Of a stretch of 27,851 nt of DNA, positions 6,992-14,706 are shown piece after piece. A program made the translations under genes and the position numbers. Position 1 is the stretch's first letter. Every line of letters begins with the position of its first letter. This stretch comes from Ahrensia sp. (GTDB lineage Bacteria; Pseudomonadota; Alphaproteobacteria; Rhizobiales; Rhizobiaceae), in assembly GCA_002698425.1 (NCBI GenBank), contig NZXU01000066.1, positions 1 to 27,851 of the forward strand, given 5' to 3'. The notes beneath the pieces are model-generated. The model was given only the letters and a program-made list of their open reading frames with translations, was not told the origin of the DNA and did not search any database.

Positions 6992-8092
6992 TTAGTAGAG
7001 GACCACGGGTTTGATGGCGCGGCCGGCTTCGGTGTCCGCGATGGCGGTGTTGATCTCGGTAAACGGGTAGCGCTCGATGATCTTGTCGAAGGGGAAGCGT
7101 CCCCGCAGGAACAATTCGACCAGACGGGGGATGAACAGTCCCGGCACCGTGTCGCCCTCGATGATTCCCTTCACGGTGCGCCCGAACAGCAGGTGCATGA
7201 GGTCAAGGGACACCTCTTGTCCAAGGGCGTTGGCGCCGACCAGCCCGGCGGTGCCGCCGACGTTGAGCGCGGTAACGGCCTGCCGTAGGGTCGCTGGTAA
7301 CCCGACGGCGTCCAGCGCGAAGTCTGCTCCTCCGCCGGTGATGGCGTGGATCTGCGCCTCGGCGTCGTCGGAGGCTTTCACGGCGTGGGTAGCGCCCAGT
7401 TCGACGGCCATATCGAGTCGCGACGCATTGAGGTCGACCGCGATGATCGGGTCGCAGCCGGCGATCACCGCACCCATGATCGCGGCCAGGCCGACCCCCC
7501 CTGCGCCGAACACCGCGATGCTGGCGCCCGCGGGCGGCGCCAGCGCGGTCAGCACCGCGCCGGCACCGGTTTGCAGACCGCAGCCCAACGGGCCCAGCAA
7601 TTCCAGCGGCGCCCGCTCGGAGACTTTGACCGCGCCGCGCTCGGGGACGATCACGTGGTGGCTGAAGGAGGACTGGCCGAAGAAGTGGGCATTGAGTTCG
7701 GCGCCGTGACTGTCGCGGTAGGCCGTGGAACCGTCGGCGCGGCGGCCCCCAAAGTTCAGCGGTGTGAAGGCATCGCAATTCATCGGATGTCCGCTCACAC
7801 AGTTGCGACACCTACTGCACGACACCGGCGCGAGCACCACATGATCGCCTGGGGTCAGCGAGCGCACCTCGGAGCCCACCGCCTCCACCACCCCGGCGCC
7901 CTCATGCCCGAGAATCGCCGGCGGACCGGGCGGCAGCACTTGGTCACGCACGATGATGTCGGTGTGGCAGATGCCGCTGGCCACGATGCGCACCCGCACC
8001 TCGTCGGCACGCGGCTCGCCGATTTGAACGTCCTCGATGTGGAAGGGCCCGCCCTTGCCTCGAACCACAGCCGCGGTACTAGTTATCGTCAT
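6992..8092 (-). CDS. Zinc-dependent alcohol dehydrogenase, XylB-like (benzyl alcohol type)
   Basis: A 366-residue medium-chain dehydrogenase. Catalytic zinc ligands are C42 (SGICHTD), H63 (GHEGAG) and C171 (GPLGCGLQTG). The structural zinc lobe is C92-x2-C95-x2-C98-x7-C106. The NAD-binding motif GAGGVG is at residues 196-201. These are the features of aryl-alcohol dehydrogenases such as XylB and CymB-like enzymes, which oxidise the benzylic alcohol to the aldehyde with NAD. It lies 23 bp after the aldehyde dehydrogenase and just before the membrane monooxygenase on the same strand, so it is placed to take that enzyme's product. The C-terminal part (RYPFTEINTAIADTEAGRAIKPVV) is standard for the family. 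The length is normal and no defect is visible. Confidence 0.92.
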   Translation of the reverse strand: MTITSTAAVVRGKGGPFHIEDVQIGEPRADEVRVRIVASGICHTDIIVRDQVLPPGPPAILGHEGAGVVEAVGSEVRSLTPGDHVVLAPVSCSRCRNCVSGHPMNCDAFTPLNFGGRRADGSTAYRDSHGAELNAHFFGQSSFSHHVIVPERGAVKVSERAPLELLGPLGCGLQTGAGAVLTALAPPAGASIAVFGAGGVGLAAIMGAVIAGCDPIIAVDLNASRLDMAVELGATHAVKASDDAEAQIHAITGGGADFALDAVGLPATLRQAVTALNVGGTAGLVGANALGQEVSLDLMHLLFGRTVKGIIEGDTVPGLFIPRLVELFLRGRFPFDKIIERYPFTEINTAIADTEAGRAIKPVVLY

Positions 8093-8115
8093 CGAACGTC
8101 TCCTGGATGTCTCGA

Positions 8116-9582
8116 TCAGTTACCGGATGCCGGCGCGGCCAAATAGATGGACTTCTGCTGCTCGTAGGCGGCCAGCCCCTCCGGGCCCAGCTCGCGGCCC
8201 AGGCCGCTGGCCTTCACCCCGCCGAACGGGGCAGTGGGATCAGGTAGATAGTGGTTGATCCCGATCGTGCCGGTGTGCACGCGACGGGCCACCTCGACGG
8301 CACGCCCGGGATCGCTGGTCCAGATGGTGCCTCCCAGCCCGTAATCGGAGTCGTTGGCCATCCGCACCGCCTCGTCGACATCGGTGTACGGGATCAGCGA
8401 CAGCACCGGGCCGAAGATCTCCTCCCGTGCCACTATGAAGCTGTTGTCCACGTCGGCAAATACCGTCGGCTCGACGAACCAGCCCTTGTCCAGCTGCGCG
8501 GGCCGGCCTCCGCCCGCGGTGACCCTCGCCCCCTCGGCACGCCCCTGGTCGATGAGCCCTTCCACACGCTGCCGGTGTTGGGCAGTGGCCATCGGACCGA
8601 TCTGCGTGTCAGGATCGAGCGCATCACCGACCGTCAACCCCTCCACAAAGCCGCTGAACACGTCCACGATCTGCGCGTAGCGGCTGCGCGGCACCAGAAT
8701 CCGTGTGGAGAGATAACACGTCTGACCGTTGTTGAGCAGGGTCGCGCCGAACAGGTTCTGCACGCTGTTGGCCGAGTTCAGATCGGCGTCGTCGAGGATG
8801 ATCGCCGCGGACTTGCCCCCCAGCTCCAAGGTGACCGGGCGCAGCATCCGCCCGCACGTCTCGGCGATCTGGCGGCCCGCACCGGTCGACCCCGTGAACG
8901 CGACCTTGTCGAGCCCGGGGTGCGAGACCAGATATGCGCCGACGTCGCGCCCACCGGTGACGATGTTGACGACGCCCGGCGGCAGCGCTGCCTCCTGCAC
9001 GGCCTCGGCCAGCAGATAGCTGTCGAGCGCCGTCTCCGGTGAGGGCTTGATGACCACGGTGCAGCCGGCGGCTAGCGCCGGAGCGTATTTGAACGCGGCC
9101 AGCGTTTGCGGGAAGTTCCACGGCACAATCGCGCCGACCACGCCAACGGGCGTACGCCGCACCAGGGTGGTCCCACCGAACAACCCCGGACGGCGCTCCT
9201 CCGAGTCGCGGTCGCGCACCATGCCCGCGTAATAGCGCAACAGCGTCGCCGGGAACACCGCCTCCAGCTGGCGCGACACCGCGATCGGCATACCGTTCTG
9301 ACTACTGACCCGATGCGCGATGTCCTCCCCCCGCTTGTCGAGCGCGTCGGCCAGCCTCTCCAACGCCTCGGCACGCCGCGCAGGCTCCCACCGCGACCAG
9401 CCCGCCGGGTCGTCGCACGCATCGCGCGCCGACGCGACCGCTGCGTCGACATCTGCCTCGGTGGCCTCCGGTACCTGTCCCAGCACCTCCTCGGTGCTCG
9501 CCGACACCACCGTGATGGGCGTGGCATCGCCCGAGGGAACCCATTCGCCGCCGATGAACAGCGAGTCGTACGCCAACGACAT
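8116..9582 (-). CDS. NAD(P)-dependent aldehyde dehydrogenase, XylC-like
   Basis: A 488-residue ALDH-superfamily enzyme. The oxyanion motif PWNFP is near residue 154, the general base is E253 in LELGGKS and the nucleophile is C289 in NNGQTC. EIFGPV and the PFGGVKASGLGRE segment close the catalytic domain. The start is the ATG at 9582, with AAAGGAG seven bases upstream; an in-frame ATG at 9621 would extend across that Shine-Dalgarno and is not chosen. In context it oxidises a benzaldehyde-type intermediate to the aromatic acid used by the dioxygenase. It is the first gene of the upper-pathway operon, and a promoter candidate lies about 70-100 bp upstream. ALDH sequence alone does not fix the substrate. 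Confidence 0.92.
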   Translation of the reverse strand: MSLAYDSLFIGGEWVPSGDATPITVVSASTEEVLGQVPEATEADVDAAVASARDACDDPAGWSRWEPARRAEALERLADALDKRGEDIAHRVSSQNGMPIAVSRQLEAVFPATLLRYYAGMVRDRDSEERRPGLFGGTTLVRRTPVGVVGAIVPWNFPQTLAAFKYAPALAAGCTVVIKPSPETALDSYLLAEAVQEAALPPGVVNIVTGGRDVGAYLVSHPGLDKVAFTGSTGAGRQIAETCGRMLRPVTLELGGKSAAIILDDADLNSANSVQNLFGATLLNNGQTCYLSTRILVPRSRYAQIVDVFSGFVEGLTVGDALDPDTQIGPMATAQHRQRVEGLIDQGRAEGARVTAGGGRPAQLDKGWFVEPTVFADVDNSFIVAREEIFGPVLSLIPYTDVDEAVRMANDSDYGLGGTIWTSDPGRAVEVARRVHTGTIGINHYLPDPTAPFGGVKASGLGRELGPEGLAAYEQQKSIYLAAPASGN

Positions 9583-9998
9583 GTCGTCTCCTTTGACAAA
9601 CAGACTGATGAACCGACTCACAACCTCAGAGCGGTGTGAAGCAGATCACGCATAGCCTAAAGGTTCCAACACGCGATAGTCAAGCCGCATAACCAACTGG
9701 CCGCGTCCGGCCCGGCACGCGTTGCCCGACGGTCGTCTGTAAGCCGCCAGGACCTGGCCGGCCAGCGGCGGGTCGGGTAGATCCCATCGCGGCGGCCCAC
9801 CGCGGTAGTACCGTGCGGCTGCTGCGGGGTCCTCGCGTTACACCAAGCCGGTTGCTCAGGAATCGACGGGATCGTCGCAGAGCGGGTCGGCTGGCCAGGC
9901 GGCGGTGCGAATTTCGTGGCGCCGATCACTCGTGGCGAAGTTTGCCGTCCGGGGTGTTTCCACTGCCGGGTGATGATGGCAGCAGGCGTTACGTTCGT
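9583..9998. other. 416-bp intergenic region upstream of the aldehyde dehydrogenase
   Basis: This region separates the FprB-like gene from the upper-pathway operon, both on the minus strand. The end near the aldehyde dehydrogenase holds a Shine-Dalgarno and a promoter candidate (listed separately). The remaining 300 bases hold only short open frames of random-looking composition on both strands, none with recognisable residues or a good ribosome-binding site. No convincing terminator was seen after the FprB-like stop codon. Confidence 0.6.
9654..9683 (-). promoter_or_regulatory. Candidate sigma70-type promoter of the upper-pathway operon
   Basis: On the minus strand, TTGACT (9683-9678) and TAGGCT (9659-9654) are separated by 18 bases. 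This matches the consensus -35 well and the -10 moderately (TAnnnT). Transcription would start near 9647, leaving a leader of about 65 bases before the aldehyde dehydrogenase ATG. It indicates that the operon need not depend on read-through from the marR-FprB genes. Confidence 0.5.
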
Positions 9999-11600
9999 TT
10001 ACTTCTGGGCCGCGGCGAGTGCGTCGGCGATGCGGACGAACTTGGCACGCGGACGGGAGCTGTGGAGACCGCGTTGGCGTTCGGCGGCCTCGATCGCGCA
10101 CCAGTCCTGCCAGGACAGTGGGTGGACACCGCGTTCGGCCAGCAGGTCCGCCAGGGCGGTAGGCTCGCCGATGTCTCGGGTGAGCAGGCCATTGTCGAAG
10201 TCTGTCCATAGCCGTGTCACTGTTTGTTCGGCGCAGGCGCGGTTGGTCCCGATCACTCCTTGTGGTCCCCGTTTGATCCAGCCGGTGACATAGATTCCGG
10301 GTGTGGGTTTGCCGTCGTGGTCGTGCACGCGCCCGTTGCCGTGGGGGATCCGGCCGCTGGCCGGGTCGAACGGCACCCCGGGTATGGGGGTGCTGCGGTA
10401 GCCAATGGACCGCAGCAGCAGCGACGTTTCGATGACGACGGTGTGGCCACCTGGACCCCGAACGTGCAGTGCCTCTACCCTGGTGTCACCGACGATCTCG
10501 ACCGGTGTGGTGAGGAACCGGAACACGATTCGTTTGCGGGTGGGCGTCGGGGTCCGGTGGGCGAATTCACGGGCGATGTCGACCTTGAGCGCGGTTTCGG
10601 CGTCGTCGCCGGGAGTGTCTTCCAGATCGGCGTCCTCAATGATGACGTCGACACCGTCCAGATCGCCGAGGGCCAGGAACTCCCCGACCGAAAAAGCGGC
10701 GTCGCGGAGTCCGCGCCGCGCCAGGATGACGACCTCGCGGATCGCGCTGGTGGACAACCCGTCCACCGCGTGCTGGGCGATGTCGGTGCGTGCCAGCTCA
10801 TCGGGCTCGGTCAGCATGATGCGGGCGATGTCTAACGCGACGTTGCCGTTGCCGATGATCACCGCCCGCTGGCCGGATAGATCGAATTCGGCGTCGGCGT
10901 GATCGGGATGGCCGTTGTACCAGCCGACGAACTCTGCGGCGGTGTGGCTGCCGGGCAGGTGTTCGCCGGGCAGCCCCAGGTCCCGGCTGGTGCTGGCGCC
11001 AGTTGCGTAGATCACCGCGTGATGGTGTGCGAGCAGCTCGTGGTGGGTGAGGTCGCGGCCAACCGCGACGTTGAGGTGGCACTGCAGGCGGGGATGAGAC
11101 AGCGTGGTGTCGAACAGGTCGGCGATGGCTTTGGTGTGTTGGTGGTCGGGTGCTACTCCGGCGCGCAGCAGCCCGTATGGCGTGGGGAGCCGCTCGAACA
11201 TCGCCACCTGCACCCCGTCGATGCGGATCAGCTCGCCGGCGGCGTAGCAGCCTGCGGGTCCGGCGCCCACGATCGCCACGCGAAGCGACCCGGGCAGCAC
11301 CGGGGCATGGTCGCGGCGCGGCGCAGGCGGGCCGGCCGCCGAGGGGTGGAGTTGGAAGTAGCGGGCGTTGATGTCAACGAACCGTTGCTGGCCGGGCGGC
11401 ACTTCGTCTTGGTGGTAGATGGCGCCGACGGGACACTCTTGCACGCAAGCGCCGCAGTCGATGCACGCCGCCGGGTCGATGTAGAGCATCTCGGAGTCAG
11501 TGGAACCTCCCGGCGCGCCGATGGGCCCGATACAGTCCACCGGGCACACCGCCACGCAGCTGGCGTCCTTGCAGCAGCTCTGGGTGATCACATACGTCAC
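9999..11600 (-). CDS. fprB: Ferredoxin/ferredoxin-NADP reductase fusion, FprB-like
   Basis: A 533-residue two-domain protein. Residues 1-60 are a 7Fe (3Fe-4S plus 4Fe-4S) bacterial ferredoxin with Cys at 9, 10, 15, 19 and 23 and C46-x2-C49-x2-C52-x3-C56-P. Residues from about 105 are an adrenodoxin-reductase-like flavoprotein: FAD motif VAIVGAGPAGCYAA (108-121), the PTPYGLLRAGVAPDH signature (139-153), and NADP motif GNGNVA (250-255). The layout is that of mycobacterial FprB. It moves electrons from NADPH through FAD to iron-sulfur clusters. Its place between marR and the oxygenase operon suggests it serves one of the two oxygenases here, but which one is not shown. The gene lies 100 bp after marR on the same strand, so both may be co-transcribed. 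Confidence 0.9.
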   Translation of the reverse strand: MTYVITQSCCKDASCVAVCPVDCIGPIGAPGGSTDSEMLYIDPAACIDCGACVQECPVGAIYHQDEVPPGQQRFVDINARYFQLHPSAAGPPAPRRDHAPVLPGSLRVAIVGAGPAGCYAAGELIRIDGVQVAMFERLPTPYGLLRAGVAPDHQHTKAIADLFDTTLSHPRLQCHLNVAVGRDLTHHELLAHHHAVIYATGASTSRDLGLPGEHLPGSHTAAEFVGWYNGHPDHADAEFDLSGQRAVIIGNGNVALDIARIMLTEPDELARTDIAQHAVDGLSTSAIREVVILARRGLRDAAFSVGEFLALGDLDGVDVIIEDADLEDTPGDDAETALKVDIAREFAHRTPTPTRKRIVFRFLTTPVEIVGDTRVEALHVRGPGGHTVVIETSLLLRSIGYRSTPIPGVPFDPASGRIPHGNGRVHDHDGKPTPGIYVTGWIKRGPQGVIGTNRACAEQTVTRLWTDFDNGLLTRDIGEPTALADLLAERGVHPLSWQDWCAIEAAERQRGLHSSRPRAKFVRIADALAAAQK

Positions 11601-11700
11601 GTGCGGCCTCTCAACAGCTCGTCGTTCTAGCGGGCTTGTGTGTCACAGCAGGCCTGCCGCGGTCGGCGAGTCGCGGCAGGCCCGCGGCAGGGCGCGCCAA

Positions 11701-12330
11701 TCAGCGCAGGGCGACTGGTCGCGTTGATGTCTGGACGCCCTGGAGTGCGTCTCGCTCGCCGTTCGTCGCGGTCGGCGCCGGGGCCGGTGACGGGCACGCG
11801 GGGGCAGATTCGACCGAGCTCCGCAGCCGGTCCAGCAGCTGGGCGAGCTGTCGTAACTCCTCGCTGGACAACCCGCCGGTCAGCGTGTTGAGGTAACGCC
11901 AGTGGCGCGGCAGGAACCCCGCGAGCAGCGCTTCAGCGGCCGGGGTGATCTCGACCAGGAACGAGCGCCGGTCGTGAGGGTTGAGCACCCGCTGCACCAA
12001 CGACCGCCGCGCCAGGGTGTCGATCAGGCCGGTGAGGTTGGCGCGCCGCACCGACAGCAACTCAGCCAGCTCGCCCATCGTGACCGGCTCCTGCACCCGG
12101 TGCAACACGCTAAGCGCCTGGAACTGGCCCAAGCTGAGTTTGTAGGGTGCCAGTTCCGCCGCGTGCGTGCGGTCCACCGCCGCGACCGCGCGGTAGAGCA
12201 ACATCATCACGGTCAGCGACTCCGGGTCGAAATCATCGCCGGCCTCCTGTGCGCTGAGAGAAACTTGCTCGGGCACCGACAGCCCCGCTCGCCCGGCGGC
12301 GGCGTAGGCGGATCGATCGGCTGGCTGCAT
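11701..12330 (-). CDS. MarR-family transcriptional regulator
   Basis: A 209-residue regulator. A winged helix-turn-helix spans about residues 65-132: SLGQFQALSVL helix, VTMGELAELLSVRRANLTGLIDTLARRSLV (HTH), and the wing around NPHDRRSFLVEIT with the conserved D-x-R. The dimerising helices lie on both sides. MarR proteins are usually repressors released by aromatic ligands. The start chosen is the ATG at 12330 with AGGTGAG just upstream; the open frame extends to 12459 but would cover the divergent promoter. The C-terminal tail (about 25 residues, Pro/Ala-rich) is longer than usual and probably disordered. It is divergent from the ring-cleavage operon, with 141 bp between the starts, and therefore most likely controls that operon and itself through the inverted repeats listed there. 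Confidence 0.9.
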   Translation of the reverse strand: MQPADRSAYAAAGRAGLSVPEQVSLSAQEAGDDFDPESLTVMMLLYRAVAAVDRTHAAELAPYKLSLGQFQALSVLHRVQEPVTMGELAELLSVRRANLTGLIDTLARRSLVQRVLNPHDRRSFLVEITPAAEALLAGFLPRHWRYLNTLTGGLSSEELRQLAQLLDRLRSSVESAPACPSPAPAPTATNGERDALQGVQTSTRPVALR

Positions 12331-12364
12331 GCTCACCTGAGCTCCCTGTGCGAAGGACTTTGAG

Positions 12365-12380
12365 GACTCCGGCCGGAGTC
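12365..12380. promoter_or_regulatory. 16-bp perfect palindrome, candidate operator
   Basis: GACTCCGGCCGGAGTC is a perfect palindrome lying 35 bp before marR and 16 bp upstream of the -35 of the divergent promoter. Its size fits a site for a dimeric regulator such as the adjacent MarR protein, though it is more GC-rich than usual MarR boxes. A weak minus-strand -10 (TAGACT, 12382-12377) overlaps it, so binding there could also shut marR itself. Confidence 0.45.
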
Positions 12381-12396
12381 TAGCAGCCAAAGCTTG

Positions 12397-12426
12397 TTGA
12401 CCCAGATATTTATATCCCTGTACTAT
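12397..12426 (+). promoter_or_regulatory. Candidate promoter of the ring-cleavage operon
   Basis: TTGACC (12397-12402) and TACTAT (12421-12426) are 18 bases apart and close to the sigma70 consensus. The predicted start near 12433 gives a leader of about 40 bases before the dioxygenase ATG at 12472. The AT-rich inverted repeat 12405-12416 lies between the two hexamers. Confidence 0.6.
12405..12416. promoter_or_regulatory. AT-rich inverted repeat inside the promoter, candidate MarR operator
   Basis: GATAT-TT-ATATC forms an inverted repeat exactly between the -35 and -10 hexamers of the ring-cleavage promoter. AT-rich repeats of about this size are usual MarR-family binding sites, and a protein bound here would block RNA polymerase. 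The arms are only 5 bp, so chance is not excluded. Confidence 0.4.
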
Positions 12427-12443
12427 CTCGGTGGTCGAGGATC

Positions 12444-12456
12444 GTGTGTTACACAC
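12444..12456. promoter_or_regulatory. GTGTGT-T-ACACAC inverted repeat in the leader
   Basis: A 6-1-6 perfect inverted repeat lies about ten bases after the predicted transcription start and just before the AGGAGG Shine-Dalgarno of the extradiol dioxygenase gene. It could be a second operator or a small mRNA hairpin near the ribosome-binding site. Confidence 0.35.
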
Positions 12457-12471
12457 CACAGGAGGATGGTC

Positions 12472-13542
12472 ATGGGTGACGTGCTGGGAATCGGGTTATC
12501 GCATTACCCGCCGCTGAGTGGCCGCGACGACGACATGGCCGCCCTGTTGCGTAAGGCCCTGGATGATCCGGGCATTCCCGCTGCGGAAAAGGATCCAGTG
12601 AATTGGCCCGAGTTGATGCGCCGGGAGTGGGGTTCTGACGAGGGACGGTCGGCTGCCGCGGCTCATCGTGCCTGCCTGGTCGCCGGTTTCGAACGGGCCC
12701 GCAACGCCCTCGACGAGTTCGCTCCAGACGTCGTGCTGATCTGGGGTGATGACCAGTACGAGAATTTCCGCGAGGACATCATCCCTGCCTTCTCAGTGCA
12801 GGCCTACGATGACATGGAGGTCCGGCCGTGGGCGCACGCTGATCACTCCTCGGACATGGTCGACCGCCCCAATGTGTGGGGCGAGGCCGCCGACACGACG
12901 GTCTTCAAGGTGCGCGGCCGCCGAGACGTCGCCAAGCACCTGGTGAGTTCGTTGCTGGACCGCGGCATCGATGCCGCCTATGCGTATCAGCCGCTGCACC
13001 ACCCGGGCCTGCCCCACGCGTTCCTCAACGCCATCCTCTATCTCGACTACCACCGCACGGGTTTCGACTATCCCGTCATCCCGTTTCCGATCAATTGTTA
13101 TGGGCGGCGGGTCATCAGCTATCAGGGTTTTGCCAGCCGGGTCGATGACATCCGGGAACTCGATCCGCCCTCGCCGCATCCGGCGCGCATGGTGACCGTC
13201 GGCGCGGCAGTCGGCCAAATTATGGCCGAGTCGCCGTGGCGAGTCGCGCTGGTGGCGTCGTCGAGTTGGTCGCATGCCTTCTTGTGTGACAAGACCTGGC
13301 GGTTGCGGCCCGACACGGCCAACGACCGGTACCTGTACGACCGGCTTCTCGCCGGTGATGTTGACGCTTGGCGCGCGGTCTCGCTGACCGATCTGGAGGA
13401 CTCGGGCCAGCAGGAACTGCTCAATTGGTTCCCGCTGCTGGGAGCCATGGAAGCACTCGGAACCCCGAGACCGTCTTGGACAGAGTTCATCGAGACCGAC
13501 GTGTTCAACTCCAACAAGGTGTTCGCCCTCTACCAGCCCTGA
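12472..13542 (+). CDS. Class III (LigB-type) extradiol ring-cleavage dioxygenase
   Basis: A 356-residue protein resembling the LigB/class III extradiol dioxygenase superfamily, non-heme Fe(II) enzymes that open catechol-type rings next to the diol. Visible family features are the N-terminal GIGLSHYPPL (H11, probable metal ligand), WGDDQYENF near residue 92, the HHPGLPHAF stretch (H176-H182), FPINCYG near 205, and SSSWSHAFL (H268) towards the end. No glyoxalase-fold (type I, XylE-like) motifs are present. The ATG at 12472 has CAGGAGG seven bases upstream; the ATG at 12466 abuts the Shine-Dalgarno and is unlikely. As first gene of the operon, divergent from marR, it is placed to cleave the diol made by the Rieske enzyme and SDR. 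The substrate is inferred to be a carboxylated catechol because the next gene is an ACMSD-like decarboxylase. Proof is absent from sequence alone. Confidence 0.82.
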   Translation: MGDVLGIGLSHYPPLSGRDDDMAALLRKALDDPGIPAAEKDPVNWPELMRREWGSDEGRSAAAAHRACLVAGFERARNALDEFAPDVVLIWGDDQYENFREDIIPAFSVQAYDDMEVRPWAHADHSSDMVDRPNVWGEAADTTVFKVRGRRDVAKHLVSSLLDRGIDAAYAYQPLHHPGLPHAFLNAILYLDYHRTGFDYPVIPFPINCYGRRVISYQGFASRVDDIRELDPPSPHPARMVTVGAAVGQIMAESPWRVALVASSSWSHAFLCDKTWRLRPDTANDRYLYDRLLAGDVDAWRAVSLTDLEDSGQQELLNWFPLLGAMEALGTPRPSWTEFIETDVFNSNKVFALYQP

Positions 13543-13598
13543 CCCGGGCTCACCATCCCTCCATGGGGTCGTAAAACAGTTTCGAGGTATCGAGTTTG

Positions 13599-14645
13599 AT
13601 GGCACAGCCGACGGTGTGGTCGGAGCGGCTCGCGGGTCTGGCCCAGGGCAGGATCGATTTTCACACCCACGCGATCGACCCCGATCTGCCCGACGTCGGG
13701 GCGACGAACGCAGGGTGTTTTCCTCGGGTCGAGCGCACCGGTGAGCGCAGCGCCCAGATCGTCCTCGACGACCGGCTGTATCGCCGGATCGACGACACCT
13801 GCTGGTCGACTGCGGCGCGGATCTGCGATATGGATCGTGAAGGCATCGCCGTGCAGGTTCTTTCCCCGATCCCGGTGACGTTGTGCCATGAGCAGCCCGC
13901 GCCCGGTGCCGCGGAGTTGGCGCGCGCCCAGAACGACTTTCTGGCAGCCATGGTCGCCTCGGCGCCACACCGATTCTTGGCTCTGGGCGCGGTTGCGATG
14001 CAAGACCCAGCGCTGGCCGTCGCGGAATTGACCCGGTGCGTGACCGAGCTCGGATTCGTCGGCGTCGAGATCGGCACCCGCGTCGGAGCCCTCGAACTCA
14101 CCGATGAACAGTTCGCGCCGTTCTTCGACGCCGCGTCGTCACTGTCTGCGGTGATCTTCATCCACCCGGTCGACCGCGACCTTGATCCGCGTATGAGTAA
14201 CTTGGGATTAGGATTTGGCTTGGGCATGCCCACCGAAACCGCGGCCGCCGCCGCGCTGCTGTGTGCCGGCACCGTGCAGGCCGCACCCGCAGCGCGAATC
14301 GTCCTCGCGCACGGCGCAGGAGCGCTTCCGGCGCTGCTGCCACGCTTGGACCGCGGGCAACATCTCAGCACCGCCACCGCCACCGGGGAATCGTTCTCTC
14401 ACGCAGCGCGCCGGTTGTGGTGCGATTCGTTGACCTACGACGATGCGAGTCTGCGACTCGCGGTGCAACGCTTCGGCGAAGACCACGTCGTGCTGGGCAC
14501 CGACTACCCCTTCGCGGCGCGCGAACAACCCGCCGGCGCCGTCCTCACCCACCTCGAGCCACCTTTGCGGCAACGCATCGGCACCACCAACGCCTGCGCC
14601 CTGTGCGCGGGTGAGACAAGCCGACCTGTGACGGTCGGGACGTGA
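13599..14645 (+). CDS. ACMSD-like metal-dependent amidohydrolase, probable decarboxylase
   Basis: A 348-residue TIM-barrel amidohydrolase of the ACMSD (amidohydrolase-2) group. Metal ligands are H22-x-H24 (DFHTHAIDP), H189 (IFIHPVD), H238 (LAHGAGALPALLPRLDR) and D302 (LGTDYPF), the usual pattern for these Zn enzymes. Family members mostly perform non-oxidative decarboxylation; ACMSD itself removes CO2 from 2-amino-3-carboxymuconate semialdehyde, the ring-fission product of 3-hydroxyanthranilate. By analogy this protein may decarboxylate a 2-hydroxy-3-carboxymuconate-type product made by the preceding dioxygenase. A hydrolase role is also possible. The ATG at 13599 is used; TTG at 13596 would add one codon. 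The ribosome-binding site is weak (CGAGG about 12 bases upstream). It lies 56 bp after the dioxygenase gene. Confidence 0.85.
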   Translation: MAQPTVWSERLAGLAQGRIDFHTHAIDPDLPDVGATNAGCFPRVERTGERSAQIVLDDRLYRRIDDTCWSTAARICDMDREGIAVQVLSPIPVTLCHEQPAPGAAELARAQNDFLAAMVASAPHRFLALGAVAMQDPALAVAELTRCVTELGFVGVEIGTRVGALELTDEQFAPFFDAASSLSAVIFIHPVDRDLDPRMSNLGLGFGLGMPTETAAAAALLCAGTVQAAPAARIVLAHGAGALPALLPRLDRGQHLSTATATGESFSHAARRLWCDSLTYDDASLRLAVQRFGEDHVVLGTDYPFAAREQPAGAVLTHLEPPLRQRIGTTNACALCAGETSRPVTVGT

Positions 14646-14706
14646 CCGCGCTCGTCACCGCCCCTAACCGACACTCTGACTCCGGGCCTGGGAAAGGATT
14701 TTTACG

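Noticed and set aside
9657..9929. Minus-strand 90-residue frame in the gap before the aldehyde dehydrogenase
   Set aside because: It overlaps the promoter candidate, has no family resemblance and a chance-like composition.
12394..12471. Upstream start for the extradiol dioxygenase at 12394
   Set aside because: It would place the start ahead of the promoter -10 and Shine-Dalgarno; AGGAGG lies correctly before the ATG at 12472.
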